Shown in pieces: positions 9,524 through 18,532 of a DNA stretch of 64,000 bases (position 1 is its first letter; every line of letters begins with the position of its first letter). The notes under the pieces were generated by a model. The model was not told the origin of the DNA. It worked only from the letters and a program-made list of their open reading frames with translations, and searched no databases. Source of the stretch: Citromicrobium sp. UBA3494. GTDB taxonomy: Bacteria; Pseudomonadota; Alphaproteobacteria; Sphingomonadales; Sphingomonadaceae. The position numbers were made by a program, and so were the translations under genes. Location: assembly GCA_002377695.1 (NCBI GenBank), contig DFQH01000001.1, positions 194,610 to 258,609 of the forward strand, read 5' to 3'.

Positions 9524-10240
9524 TCAGCCACGCGCCAGCGCTTCCTCGGTCTGGCGCACCGCCGCCGGTGTGCCGACCTCGAACCATTCGCCGGTGAATT
9601 GCAGGCCGAACAGCCGCCCTTGTTCCATTGCGCGGTCCCACAGGATGTTGGTCGAGAACTTCCCCTCCGGCGCATCGCGCAGCAGGCGGTGCGACACAAG
9701 CTGGATGCCGGTGTAGATGAAAGGCGCAATCCGGCCCGACTTGCGGCGCGTGACGAGGCCGCGCGCATCGAGGTGGAAATCGCCCGGCCCGCTGAAATTG
9801 CCGGCCCGCTTGTGCGGAACGACCAGCAGCAGCGCATCCATCGCGGCATCGTCCCAGCGATCGGACAGCTCCGCAAAGGCATTGCGCGGCCCTTCGAGCC
9901 AGATATTGTCCGAGTTCAGGCAATAGAACGGATCGGGCAGCAGGCCTTGCGCCTTGATCATGCCGCCACCCGTCTCGAGCAGCTGGTCACGCTCGTCCGA
10001 GATGTCGACGCTGGGGCTCTTGCGCTCCGCCAGATGGGCTTCGAGAGCGTCCGCCAGGTAATGCACATTGACAACCGCGCGGCTCACGCCCGCGTCCGCC
10101 AGGCGATCCAGCGTGTGATCGATCAGCGGCTTGCCCGCCACGCGCACCAGCGGCTTGGGCATCGTGGCAGTCAGCGGGCGCATGCGCTTACCCAGCCCCG
10201 CCGCCATCACCATCGCGGTGTCGGAGACCAGCGCGCTCAT
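9524..10240 (-). CDS. murU: N-acetylmuramate alpha-1-phosphate uridylyltransferase
   Basis: MurU converts MurNAc-1-phosphate plus UTP to UDP-MurNAc in the cell-wall recycling route that bypasses MurA. The 238-residue protein has the nucleotidyltransferase signature GLGKRMRPLT (15-24) followed by MPKPLV with the conserved lysine at 29, and FYCLNSDNIW, the metal/nucleotide-binding aspartate segment. The assignment as MurU rather than another sugar-1-phosphate nucleotidyltransferase rests on the ATGA overlap with the amgK-type kinase directly upstream. The start at 10240 was chosen because of that overlap. Confidence 0.88.
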   Translation of the reverse strand: MSALVSDTAMVMAAGLGKRMRPLTATMPKPLVRVAGKPLIDHTLDRLADAGVSRAVVNVHYLADALEAHLAERKSPSVDISDERDQLLETGGGMIKAQGLLPDPFYCLNSDNIWLEGPRNAFAELSDRWDDAAMDALLLVVPHKRAGNFSGPGDFHLDARGLVTRRKSGRIAPFIYTGIQLVSHRLLRDAPEGKFSTNILWDRAMEQGRLFGLQFTGEWFEVGTPAAVRQTEEALARG

Positions 10241-11220
10241 TGCGGCACCGCGCCGCGCTGCTCGCGCAAGTTTGCAGGGATATTGGCATCGAACCACCGG
10301 GCAACGGGTGCCAGCGCCGGATGAGCGAGATCGCGCTCCAGCGCCTCCCACACGCGCGGGATCATACCAAGGTAGCGCGGCTTGCCATCGCGCCGGTCGA
10401 GGCGGGCGAAAATGCCGACGATCTTGGTGTTCCGCTGCGCGCCCAGCAGCGCATAATCGGCGTCGAAGCGGTCGTCGCACTTCGCAAGTTCCCGGTAATG
10501 CGACAGCATCCTTGCTTCCAGGTCTGGCGACACGTCGCGCCGCGCATCCTGCAGCAGGGAGACAAGGTCATACGCCGGGTGGCCGACAAGCGCGTCCTGG
10601 AAATCGATCACGCCCTGTTCGTGCGCGCCATCATCGGGGCGCAGCAGCATGATGTTTTCCGCATGATAATCGCGCAGCACGGTGACGCCGGGCTGCTGGC
10701 TTTCGATCAGCGGGGCGAGTGCCTGGCGCCATGCTTCATCGAAACCTCGCGTATCGACATCGAGGCCGAGCGCAGGACAATACCATTCGGTAAACAGCTG
10801 CGCCTCGCGCAGGTAGGTCGGCCCGTCGTACGGGGGGAAGGGCCCGGCGGACTTGCGGTGCAGATCGGCCAGCGTATCGATCGCGGCGGTATAGGCTGCT
10901 TCCTCGCCCGCTGGATTGTCATCCAGCCAGTCGCGCATGCGCGCATCGCCGAAATCCTCGATCAGCACCCAGCCATTGTCGAGATCCTCGGCATAGATCT
11001 GCGGCGCGCGGATCTGGTTGTCGAGCAGCCAGCGCCCGACATGCAGGAACTCGCGCGGTTCTTCGGGTGGCGGTGCGTGCATCAGCATCGCGCTCTTGCC
11101 CTGATGGTGGAGCCGGAAATAGCGGCGGAAGCTGGCATCGCCGGTCAGCGGTGCGATCTGCGCCCCGGCCCAGCCCGCCGCGCCGAGGAAATCATGAATA
11201 CCGTCAGGCAATGTCGTCAT
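10237..11220 (-). CDS. amgK: N-acetylmuramate/N-acetylglucosamine kinase AmgK
   Basis: AmgK phosphorylates the anomeric hydroxyl of MurNAc (or GlcNAc), feeding MurU. The 327-residue protein has an aminoglycoside-phosphotransferase/ChoK fold with the catalytic loop VLRDYHAENIMLL and the metal-binding GVIDFQDALVGHPAYDL, in the spacing typical of this kinase family. The N-terminus reads MTTLPDGIHDFL. Start ATG 11220 overlaps the tsaE stop (ATGA). An in-frame extension upstream is possible, but the overlap argues against it. Together with murU it forms the recycling pair known from Pseudomonas and Caulobacter relatives. Confidence 0.88.
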   Translation of the reverse strand: MTTLPDGIHDFLGAAGWAGAQIAPLTGDASFRRYFRLHHQGKSAMLMHAPPPEEPREFLHVGRWLLDNQIRAPQIYAEDLDNGWVLIEDFGDARMRDWLDDNPAGEEAAYTAAIDTLADLHRKSAGPFPPYDGPTYLREAQLFTEWYCPALGLDVDTRGFDEAWRQALAPLIESQQPGVTVLRDYHAENIMLLRPDDGAHEQGVIDFQDALVGHPAYDLVSLLQDARRDVSPDLEARMLSHYRELAKCDDRFDADYALLGAQRNTKIVGIFARLDRRDGKPRYLGMIPRVWEALERDLAHPALAPVARWFDANIPANLREQRGAVPQ

Positions 11221-11660
11221 GGCGCGCGTCCTAGCCAATCTGCCCCGCATTCGACAATCGCCAAACGCGTATCGCCCCGATCCGACAGCGAAATCGAGAG
11301 GCAGGCGGGTTCATGGCCGAAGCCGCCCGCCTTTTCCGGCCACTCGGCGATCAGCACCGCGCCTTCGCGGTAATCTTCCAGCCCCAGCTCCTCGGCTTCG
11401 GAGGGGTGTTCGAGGCGATAGAAATCCGCATGCGCCACGGGCGGATCGAGGGCATCGTACATCTCGATCAGTGTGAAAGTCGGCGACGGAACCTCGCCTT
11501 CGTGGCCCGCTGCGCGCAGGATCGCCCGCGCCAGTGTCGTCTTGCCCGCGCCCAACGGGCCGGACAGCGCGACAACGTCGCCCGCACGCATCCTCGCGGC
11601 AATCCGTGCGCCTAAATCCTCCACCGCAGCGAGGTCGGGAAGCTCCACGGGTTCGCTCAT
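11217..11660 (-). CDS. tsaE: tRNA threonylcarbamoyladenosine biosynthesis ATPase TsaE
   Basis: TsaE is the small ATPase that cycles the TsaB-TsaD complex during synthesis of t6A37 in ANN-decoding tRNAs. The 147-residue protein has Walker A GPLGAGKTT (34-42), the family block VPSPTFTLI and HADFYRLE, and the tail AEWPEKAG. It overlaps amgK downstream and divL upstream, each by ATGA. No tsaB, tsaC or tsaD gene is in the window. Confidence 0.93.
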   Translation of the reverse strand: MSEPVELPDLAAVEDLGARIAARMRAGDVVALSGPLGAGKTTLARAILRAAGHEGEVPSPTFTLIEMYDALDPPVAHADFYRLEHPSEAEELGLEDYREGAVLIAEWPEKAGGFGHEPACLSISLSDRGDTRLAIVECGADWLGRAP

Positions 11661-14008
11661 GACGCGCGCGGCAGCGTCATGGTGACGCTGGTGCCAACTC
11701 CCTTCTGCGACTGGATTTCGAACCGGCCCCCATGCGCCTCGATCAATTGCCTCGCGAGTGGCAGGCCCAGCCCCTGTCGCCGCGTCGTATCGCCACCGCC
11801 ATCGTCGCGCATGCCGTCGAGCGCACGGGTCAGCTCGGCTTCTTCCATGCCACGCCCATTATCCGAAATCACGATGCGTGCCCCGCCCTCATGCGCGGCA
11901 ATATCCACAAGGATGCGCCCGTTTTCGCCGCAGGCCTCGATGGCGTTGTCGAGCAGCTGGCCTATCGCGCGGCCCAGCTGGCGCGGGTCCGCCGCCAGCT
12001 TGAGCGACTGGCTGCCCCGCAGGTCGAGCGTGATCGACTTCGCCTCGATCGCATCCTCCCGGGCCCGCGCAACCCCGGCGACAAACGCCAGCAGCGACAA
12101 TTCGCGCCGCGCAATCGGCAGCAGGCCCGCTTCGCTCTGCGAGAGGTCGAGCACGTTTTCCACCTGATCGGTAAGGCGCGCGACCGATTCGAGAATGGCC
12201 GCGACATATTCCTTCGCCCCATCGCTCAGCGGTCCGGCAACCTCGGCTTGCAGAAGCTCCGCAAAGCCGCCGATGGAGGTAAGCGGCGTGCGGAACTCGT
12301 AGGACATGTTGGCGAGGAAACGGGTCTTTACCTTGTCCGCCTGTTCCAGTGCCTCCGCCCGGTCGCGCAGGGCCATCTCCGCCTGTTCGTTGGCGGTCAC
12401 ATCCAGCGTGGTGAGCAGGCCGTTGCCATCGGGAAGCGGGATCCCTGCGAACTCGATGGTCCGGCCATCGGCCAGCTGCAACCGCCCCGCCCGCTCCTTG
12501 CGGTCGAGCGTGGCGGAACGGATCACCTCGGCCACGCCCTTGATCTGCCGTGGTCGGGCAAGGTTGCGCTCTATCATCTCGAGCAGCGCATCGACGGAAG
12601 GATGGCTGTCCAGCGCGTCTGCCTCCAGCCCCCAGGTTTCGGGGAAGCTGTGGTTCCACAATTGCAGCGTGCCATCGGGCGCGAACACCGCCAGCGCTTC
12701 GAACAGGCTGTCGAGCATGGCGGTGCGCGTGCGCAGCAGGGTATCGCGGTTGGCCGCAAGCGAGAGCTGTTCGGTCCGATCTTCGAGGATCAGGGCGAGC
12801 CCGCCGTCGGGCATCGGCTGGCCGACGACCGAGAGGTGCGTGCCATCGGACAGCGGCCAATCCTCTTCCTGCGTCGCATCCTCGCCGAACCAGTCCACGC
12901 GATCCTTGCGCCAGGTCGGGAAGTCGCGGACTTCTGGCAGACGGCTCTCGTCGCGCGCATCGCTGAGCATGCGTTCGAATGATGTGCCCAGCGGCCCGGA
13001 ACCGGGGCGCATGCCCAGCAGACGGCGGAACGGCTGGTTGGCGAAGGTCAGCTTGCGCTCGCCATCGAACTGCGCGACGCCGACCGACAGCCGGTCAAGC
13101 ATGCTGCGCTGCGCTTCACGGTAGGCGCGATGCTGGCGCGCCTGATCTTCCTGTTCCTGGATATCGACCGCATAGCCCGCCACGCCTTCTTCCCCCAGCG
13201 GCAGATCGGACACGCGAAAGCGCCGCCGCACTCCATCGACGCTGGTGACGGAGACGACGCGCTCGATCGGCTCGCCCGTCACGGAGGCTTCGCGCGCGAC
13301 ATCGGCGGGGATCGCACCGCCGACCGCCTCGACCAGCTCTATCTGCTGGTCAATCACGCTTTGCGCATCCTCGGCACCCACCGCGGCGACATAGGCCTTG
13401 TTGACCAGCTGCAGCTGCATGTCCGCATTGCGGAACCACATCGGCGTCGGGGCCGCCTCGATCAGGCCGACCAGCGCGGCGAAATCCGACCGGGCGCGCG
13501 CCGTCTCCTTGCGCATGCGGCTGAGTTCCAGCTCGCTCTCGCTGAAATCGAACACCCAGATCAGTGCGGCGCCGCCGGGCGACACCTGCGGATCGGCCAG
13601 GCTGCCGCGCAGCGCAAGGCTGCGCGACGAGCCAGGCAGCGTCACCGCCATGCGGAACGGCGCGGCGGATTTCTGCGCCAGGCGGACCTTTTCGGTCAGT
13701 TCGTCCAGCTGGTCCGAGGTCAGGCCACGGTCGGGATATTTGGCCAGTTCTCCGAGGAATTGCGGCAGCTGATCAAGCCCGAGCCAGTGCGCCAGCCGCT
13801 CCGATCCTTCCAGCCGTCCGTCGCTGCGCACCAGCAGTGCGGCAGTTGGCGCCTCGTCGAGCAGGCGATTGAGACGCATGGCCGTGCGCCGCGCCGCGTC
13901 CGCACCGCGCGCGCGGGCACCCGCGGCGATCATCAGCCACGCAGCGCCAGCCGTCCACGCCGCCAGCAGAAGGCCGAGAAGCGCCAGCGCGGTTGAGCCA
14001 AGGTCCAT
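11657..14008 (-). CDS. divL: DivL-type multi-PAS pseudokinase with Tyr at the phospho-acceptor site
   Basis: This 783-residue protein has one N-terminal membrane anchor (about residues 6-30), several PAS-like regions (about 45-160, 175-290, 300-415, 430-540), a dimerisation helix and an HATPase domain. The H-box reads FLANMSYEFRTPL: the phospho-accepting His of sensor kinases is Tyr570, encoded by TAC at 12301-12299. That substitution and the length (Caulobacter DivL is 769 residues) identify DivL, which senses DivK and controls CckA and hence CtrA. The ATP-binding boxes LLDNAIEA, SDNGRGM and GLGLPLA look intact. The stop overlaps tsaE by ATGA. Orthology is inferred from motif, architecture and recalled gene order. 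Confidence 0.88.
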   Translation of the reverse strand: MDLGSTALALLGLLLAAWTAGAAWLMIAAGARARGADAARRTAMRLNRLLDEAPTAALLVRSDGRLEGSERLAHWLGLDQLPQFLGELAKYPDRGLTSDQLDELTEKVRLAQKSAAPFRMAVTLPGSSRSLALRGSLADPQVSPGGAALIWVFDFSESELELSRMRKETARARSDFAALVGLIEAAPTPMWFRNADMQLQLVNKAYVAAVGAEDAQSVIDQQIELVEAVGGAIPADVAREASVTGEPIERVVSVTSVDGVRRRFRVSDLPLGEEGVAGYAVDIQEQEDQARQHRAYREAQRSMLDRLSVGVAQFDGERKLTFANQPFRRLLGMRPGSGPLGTSFERMLSDARDESRLPEVRDFPTWRKDRVDWFGEDATQEEDWPLSDGTHLSVVGQPMPDGGLALILEDRTEQLSLAANRDTLLRTRTAMLDSLFEALAVFAPDGTLQLWNHSFPETWGLEADALDSHPSVDALLEMIERNLARPRQIKGVAEVIRSATLDRKERAGRLQLADGRTIEFAGIPLPDGNGLLTTLDVTANEQAEMALRDRAEALEQADKVKTRFLANMSYEFRTPLTSIGGFAELLQAEVAGPLSDGAKEYVAAILESVARLTDQVENVLDLSQSEAGLLPIARRELSLLAFVAGVARAREDAIEAKSITLDLRGSQSLKLAADPRQLGRAIGQLLDNAIEACGENGRILVDIAAHEGGARIVISDNGRGMEEAELTRALDGMRDDGGGDTTRRQGLGLPLARQLIEAHGGRFEIQSQKGVGTSVTMTLPRAS

Positions 14009-14098
14009 GAGAATCAGCTAGGCCCGGCGATGGCTGCTTGGCAACCATCCCGGGCCTGCAAGAGGCGAGGAATTCCCCGCCCCAACGCTTTCGCGCGC

Positions 14099-15496
14099 TT
14101 AGTAGCGGTAATGCTCGGGCTTGTAGGGCCCTTCCTTGGGCACGCCGATGTAGTCGGCCTGCTCGTCGCTCATCTCGGTCAGATTGACGTTGAGCTTCTG
14201 CAAGTGCAGCGCGGCGACCTCTTCGTCGAGGTGCTTGGGCAGCACGTGCACGGCATTGTCGTACTGGTCCGCCTTGGTGAACAGCTCGATCTGGGCCAGC
14301 ACCTGGTTGGTGAAGCTGGCGCTCATCACGAAGCTGGGGTGACCGGTCGCGTTGCCGAGGTTGAGCAGGCGGCCCTTCGAGAGAAGGATCATCCGCTTGC
14401 CGTCGGGAAATTCGACCAGATCGACCTGCGGCTTGATCTCGGTCCACTTCATGTTGGACAGCGCATCCACCTGGATCTCGTTGTCGAAGTGGCCGATGTT
14501 ACCCACGATCGCCATGTCCTTCATGGCGCGCATGTGGTCGACGGTGATGACGTCCTTGTTGCCCGTGGTGGTGACGAAGATGTCGGCGCGCTTGGTCGCC
14601 TCTTCCATCGTCACGACTTCGAAGCCGTCCATCGCCGCCTGCAGCGCGCAGATCGGGTCGATTTCGGTGACCATGACGCGCGCACCGGCACCGGCTAGCG
14701 AGGCCGCCGAACCCTTGCCGACATCGCCGTAACCCGCGACGCAGGCGACCTTGCCGGCCATCATCACGTCGGTACCGCGACGAATGCCGTCGACCAGCGA
14801 TTCTTTGCAGCCGTACTTGTTGTCGAACTTCGACTTGGTGACGGAGTCGTTCACGTTGATTGCCGGGAACGGCAGCTTGCCCGCCTTGGACAGCTGGTAG
14901 AGGCGGTTGACGCCGGTGGTGGTCTCTTCCGAAACGCCGCGCACGGTCTCGACCGTCTTGGTCAGGTAGCCGGGCTTGCGTTCGATGAAGGCCTTGAGGG
15001 CGCGCTGCATTTCGCGCTCTTCCTCGTTGGTCGGCGCGGGCATTTCCTCGCCCGCCTCGATCCGCGCGCCCCACAGCGCGAACATGGTGGCATCGCCGCC
15101 ATCGTCGAGGATCATGTTGCAGGGCTCGTCACCCCAGTCGAAGATCTTGGCGACGTAATCCCAGTAGTCGGCCAGCGTTTCGCCCTTGATCGCGAACACG
15201 GGGATGCCCTTGTCGGCGATGTATGCCGCGGCGTGATCCTGCGTCGAATAGATGTTGCAGGTGGTCCAGCGCACATCGGCGCCCAGTTCCACCAGCGTTT
15301 CGATCAGCACGCCGGTCTGGATGGTCATGTGCAGCGAACCCGCGATCTTCGCGCCCTTCAGCGGCTTGCTCTCGCCGTACTGTTCGCGAAGAGCCATCAG
15401 GCCCGGCATTTCGGTTTCGGCGATTTCGATCTCCTTGCGGCCATAATCCGCAAGATCGATGTCCTTGACGATGTAGTCCTGTTCCTTGGTAGCCAT
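14099..15496 (-). CDS. ahcY: Adenosylhomocysteinase (S-adenosylhomocysteine hydrolase)
   Basis: AhcY reversibly splits S-adenosylhomocysteine into adenosine and homocysteine, clearing the inhibitory product of SAM-dependent methylation. The 465-residue protein has the NAD-binding [10 protein letters not shown] segment, the block [16 protein letters not shown] (as [13 protein letters not shown] here), and the C-terminal ending [12 protein letters not shown] with its NAD-contacting Lys/Tyr. The start at 15496 was chosen because AAAGGAG sits 6 nt before it; a longer frame start near 15523 lacks such a site. A 20-bp palindrome about 100 bp upstream is listed separately. Confidence 0.97.
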   Translation of the reverse strand: MATKEQDYIVKDIDLADYGRKEIEIAETEMPGLMALREQYGESKPLKGAKIAGSLHMTIQTGVLIETLVELGADVRWTTCNIYSTQDHAAAYIADKGIPVFAIKGETLADYWDYVAKIFDWGDEPCNMILDDGGDATMFALWGARIEAGEEMPAPTNEEEREMQRALKAFIERKPGYLTKTVETVRGVSEETTTGVNRLYQLSKAGKLPFPAINVNDSVTKSKFDNKYGCKESLVDGIRRGTDVMMAGKVACVAGYGDVGKGSAASLAGAGARVMVTEIDPICALQAAMDGFEVVTMEEATKRADIFVTTTGNKDVITVDHMRAMKDMAIVGNIGHFDNEIQVDALSNMKWTEIKPQVDLVEFPDGKRMILLSKGRLLNLGNATGHPSFVMSASFTNQVLAQIELFTKADQYDNAVHVLPKHLDEEVAALHLQKLNVNLTEMSDEQADYIGVPKEGPYKPEHYRY

Positions 15497-15824
15497 GCTT
15501 GCTCCTTTGGGCTTTGTGGGCATACGCCGGCTTGGCGCAGGGAACCCGGGGAATGTTCCGTTGTGCGCGATTCAGCGCCGCACTTGTTTCGCGGCCAATA
15601 TAAAGACTTCTTTATATCTGCAAGCGCCGAGAGCCACAGGTGGTGCGGCAAATCCGTTGGGTGGACGCGTGCAGCCCGAAAAACGGGATAGATTCCGCGC
15701 ATGATCCGTAGGAATGGTGAACCCGCAACCGGGCTCTGTCGTCAGCGCGTCTCAAGGGATTGCCCGAAGACCGGCGGCAGGCCACAAGCGAGCCCGCAAC
15801 TCTCAGGTGAAGGACTACCGACCC
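15497..15824. other. Divergent ahcY/peroxiredoxin intergenic region
   Basis: This 328-bp stretch separates the ahcY start from the peroxiredoxin start. Besides the palindrome at 15598-15617 it shows no convincing gene. An in-frame extension of the peroxiredoxin frame back to 15714 exists but reads as low-quality sequence. Promoters for both genes must lie here. Confidence 0.5.
15598..15617. promoter_or_regulatory. Perfect inverted repeat, candidate SahR-type operator for ahcY
   Basis: ATATAAAGA (15598-15606), two bases, then TCTTTATAT (15609-15617) form a perfect 9-bp inverted repeat in otherwise GC-rich DNA. It lies 101 bp upstream of the ahcY start, in the gap shared with the divergent peroxiredoxin gene. 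The shape resembles operators of ArsR-family SahR repressors that respond to S-adenosylhomocysteine in Proteobacteria. The match to that consensus is from memory and is inference. No sahR gene is in the window. Confidence 0.55.
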
Positions 15825-16304
15825 ATGAATATTTCCGAAGGCGACACGATTCCCCAGGTGAAGATTTCCAAGGCCACCGAAGGCGGGCCGGAACCGGTCG
15901 ACACGCGCGAGTTCTTCGCGGGCCGCAAGGTGGCGCTGTTCGCCGTGCCCGGCGCTTTCACCCCGACCTGTTCGGCCAAGCACCTGCCCGGTTTTGCGGA
16001 GAAAGCGGAAGAACTGAAGTCCAAGGGCGTGGACGAGATCGCCTGCATTTCGGTCAACGACGCATTCGTCATGGGTGCATGGCAGCAGGCCGACGGCAGC
16101 AAGGATGTGACCATGCTGGCGGATGGCAATGGCGAATTCGCCGAAGCCGTGGGCCTCACCATGGATGGATCGGGCTTCGGCATGGGCAAGCGCAGCCAGC
16201 GCTATTCGATGATCGTGGACGACGGAAAGGTCCGCAAGCTGAACGTCGAGAAGCCGGGCGATTTCAGCGTTTCCAGCGCGGAGCACATGCTCGGCCAGCT
16301 CTGA
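15825..16304 (+). CDS. Peroxiredoxin (Prx5/thiol peroxidase type)
   Basis: A 159-residue atypical peroxiredoxin that reduces hydroperoxides with thiol electrons. The peroxidatic cysteine is Cys49 in VPGAFTPTCSAKHLPGF, the Prx5-type signature. ISVNDAFVMGAW and GLTMDGSGFGMGKRSQRYSMIVDDG follow, as expected for this subfamily. Start ATG 15825 is preceded by AAGGA; the longer alternative at 15714 adds 37 non-conserved-looking residues. A terminator follows directly. Confidence 0.93.
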   Translation: MNISEGDTIPQVKISKATEGGPEPVDTREFFAGRKVALFAVPGAFTPTCSAKHLPGFAEKAEELKSKGVDEIACISVNDAFVMGAWQQADGSKDVTMLADGNGEFAEAVGLTMDGSGFGMGKRSQRYSMIVDDGKVRKLNVEKPGDFSVSSAEHMLGQL

Positions 16305-16332
16305 GGCGCGCTATAGAGCCAATCAGACAAAG

Positions 16333-16366
16333 GGGCGGCGCACTTCGAGGTGCGGCCGCCCTTTTT
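16333..16366 (+). terminator. Rho-independent terminator after the peroxiredoxin gene
   Basis: GGGCGGC (16333-16339) plus GCAC pairs with GTGC and GCCGCCC (16355-16361) around a TTCGAG loop with one bulged G, followed by five T residues (16362-16366). It ends just before the folE stop on the opposite strand. Confidence 0.85.
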
Positions 16367-16370
16367 CGTA

Positions 16371-16979
16371 TCAGTAGCCCATCAGGCTGAGCACTTCCTT
16401 GCGGCTGCGCTCGTCGTCGCGAAATACGCCCATCATCCGGCTGGTGACCATGCCGACACCGGGCGTGCGCACCCCGCGCGCGGTCATGCAGGCATGGCTT
16501 GCCTCGATCACGACCGCAACGCCTTCGGGCTTCAGATTGTCCCAGATGCACTGGGCGACCTCGGCGGTCAGCCGCTCCTGCACCTGAAGGCGGCGGGCAT
16601 AACCGTGCAGCACGCGCGCCAGCTTCGAAATTCCCACCACGAAGTCGGTCGGCAGATAGGCGATGTGCGCCACGCCGATAATCGGGGCCATGTGGTGCTC
16701 GCAATGCGACTGGAAGGGGATATCCTTCAGCAGCACGATCTCGTCGTAGCCGCCCACTTCCTCGAACACGCGGGACAGGTGGACCGCAGGGTCCTCCTCG
16801 TATCCCTGGCAATATTCCTTCCAGGCGCGCGCGACGCGCTTGGGTGTATCGATCAACCCCTCGCGCGTGGGATCGTCCCCCGTCCACTCCAGCAAGGTTC
16901 GCACCGCTGCCTGCACATCCTCGGGCACCGGCAACTTGCCGGCTTCCCTGTCCTCGTCCGGACCGACCAGACTGCTCAT
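16371..16979 (-). CDS. folE: GTP cyclohydrolase I (FolE)
   Basis: FolE converts GTP to 7,8-dihydroneopterin triphosphate, the first step of folate (and queuosine precursor) synthesis. The 202-residue protein shows the zinc/active-site blocks SHCEHHMAPIIG and EASHACMTARGV, giving the Cys/His/Cys ligands, and LARVLHGYARRLQVQERLT. Start ATG 16979 overlaps the stop of the upstream PLD-family gene (ATGA) and has AGAGGA upstream. Confidence 0.96.
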   Translation of the reverse strand: MSSLVGPDEDREAGKLPVPEDVQAAVRTLLEWTGDDPTREGLIDTPKRVARAWKEYCQGYEEDPAVHLSRVFEEVGGYDEIVLLKDIPFQSHCEHHMAPIIGVAHIAYLPTDFVVGISKLARVLHGYARRLQVQERLTAEVAQCIWDNLKPEGVAVVIEASHACMTARGVRTPGVGMVTSRMMGVFRDDERSRKEVLSLMGY

Positions 16980-18532
16980 TTCAGAAATTTCCTCTTTGCC
17001 CTGTCGCGCAACCGCCTGAGGCGCCCGCCTTTGCCGAAAAGGCCGCCGCGCGCAAATGGCCTGAGGATACCCGATGGCTTTTCCGGGTCGAGCATGCCCG
17101 ATTCCGCAAGCCATTCCTCGAATTCGGTCTTGGTCGGCGGAACATAGGGGCGCAGCGTCCTGCGCCCTTCGGAACCGAGCGCGGCAATAGCGCCTTGCAT
17201 GGTGCCATGTTCGTCCAGCGCGGCCTGCATCTCGTCTTCCGGCACCCCGCAATGTTCCGCGAGGAGAGAGATGCGGATGGCTTGAATCTTGTCTTCCAGC
17301 CCCCGGCCCGAATTGTGCGGCCTCGTCGCGTCGAGCACGGTATCGCATTCGCTGTCGAGCCCGAGCGAGCGGTTGTTCAGATTGGCCGATCCGATCCGCA
17401 GCACCTCGTCGTCCACGATCATCAGCTTGGCGTGGACGTAGATCGGCGTTTCGCCGGTATAGGGCACATAGACCTCGAAGCGATCGCGCGCGTCGGCGGC
17501 TTCGACCGCTTCGGCAACAAGATCGCGCGCATGGTCCATCGCCTGCTGTTCAAGCCAGCCGTCGGCATGGCGCGGGTGGACGATCACGATTTCGGGCGGA
17601 TCGGGCTCACTCAGCCGCCTGGCGATGGCTTCCGCGATCTTGCGCGAGGTGAAATACTGGTTCTCGATGTAGATAAAGCGTTTGGCGCGCGCGAAATGGG
17701 CGAGGAACAGTTCCTCGATCTCGCTTACCGCGCTCACTTCGCCGACACAGGCACGCGTACGGCACAGGCCGATTTCCACATCCTGGAATTCCGCCTGCAG
17801 GGCGTCCGGCCAGGGGCTCTTCTCCGGGCGCTTCGGCCGGTCCAGCGGGTCCCCGCCCGCAACCTGCCAGCGCGTGTCGCACAGATCGAACAGCGCGCCG
17901 GCAACCGGGCCTTCCATCATCACCGTGATATCGTGCCAGGGCCCGTGCGTGTTGCCGGGCCAGTTCACCCGGCGCGGGTCTTCCTCCAGATGTTCGCGCG
18001 TATCCCAGCGATCATAGGTCAGGTCGATTCCGCCGCACACCGCCATCTGCCGGTCGAACACCGCGATCTTCTGGTGGTGGCTGCAACCGGGGGGATGGTG
18101 GCTGTCGAAGCGGAAGCTGATACCGTCGACCATCCACATCCGGGCGATGTCATAGGCCATCCGCCCTCGCTTGAAGAACTGCACCCACGACAGCCCCCAT
18201 TTCAGGATGCGGATATCCAGCCCATCCTGCGTCTTGACCAGCCAGGGCAGATAATCACCCAGCCGGGCGGGCCGATCGCTATCGCCATTGGTCCATTCCT
18301 CGCCGCGCCTGAGCGTTATGCGCGTATCGAAATCCCAGCCGATCAGGACGATCTGGGTGCGCGCATTGAACATCGCGGTATGGACCAGCGCGAAATAATC
18401 CTCGCCATCGATGACGACCGCCATCTTGTTGGCGATCTCGTAGCGCCAGATCCCGTTCTCAGCGGATGCATCGGGCCCCTGGCCGGAGGCGATGCTCCGC
18501 TCGAGTTCCGCACCGCCCCCCGTGGCCGACAT
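16976..18532 (-). CDS. Phospholipase D-family protein (cardiolipin synthase-like)
   Basis: A 518-residue protein with two HKD motifs: SHHQKIAVFD (His153, Lys155, Asp160) and YVHAKLMIVD (His367, Lys369, Asp374). These form the PLD active site that transfers or hydrolyses phosphatidyl groups. There is no N-terminal membrane segment like the two of bacterial cardiolipin synthase ClsA, so it is closer to soluble PLD/ClsB-type enzymes. The stop overlaps folE (ATGA) and the start overlaps the hemerythrin stop by one base (TAATG). It could make cardiolipin or hydrolyse phospholipids; the sequence does not decide. Confidence 0.85.
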   Translation of the reverse strand: MSATGGGAELERSIASGQGPDASAENGIWRYEIANKMAVVIDGEDYFALVHTAMFNARTQIVLIGWDFDTRITLRRGEEWTNGDSDRPARLGDYLPWLVKTQDGLDIRILKWGLSWVQFFKRGRMAYDIARMWMVDGISFRFDSHHPPGCSHHQKIAVFDRQMAVCGGIDLTYDRWDTREHLEEDPRRVNWPGNTHGPWHDITVMMEGPVAGALFDLCDTRWQVAGGDPLDRPKRPEKSPWPDALQAEFQDVEIGLCRTRACVGEVSAVSEIEELFLAHFARAKRFIYIENQYFTSRKIAEAIARRLSEPDPPEIVIVHPRHADGWLEQQAMDHARDLVAEAVEAADARDRFEVYVPYTGETPIYVHAKLMIVDDEVLRIGSANLNNRSLGLDSECDTVLDATRPHNSGRGLEDKIQAIRISLLAEHCGVPEDEMQAALDEHGTMQGAIAALGSEGRRTLRPYVPPTKTEFEEWLAESGMLDPEKPSGILRPFARGGLFGKGGRLRRLRDRAKRKFLK

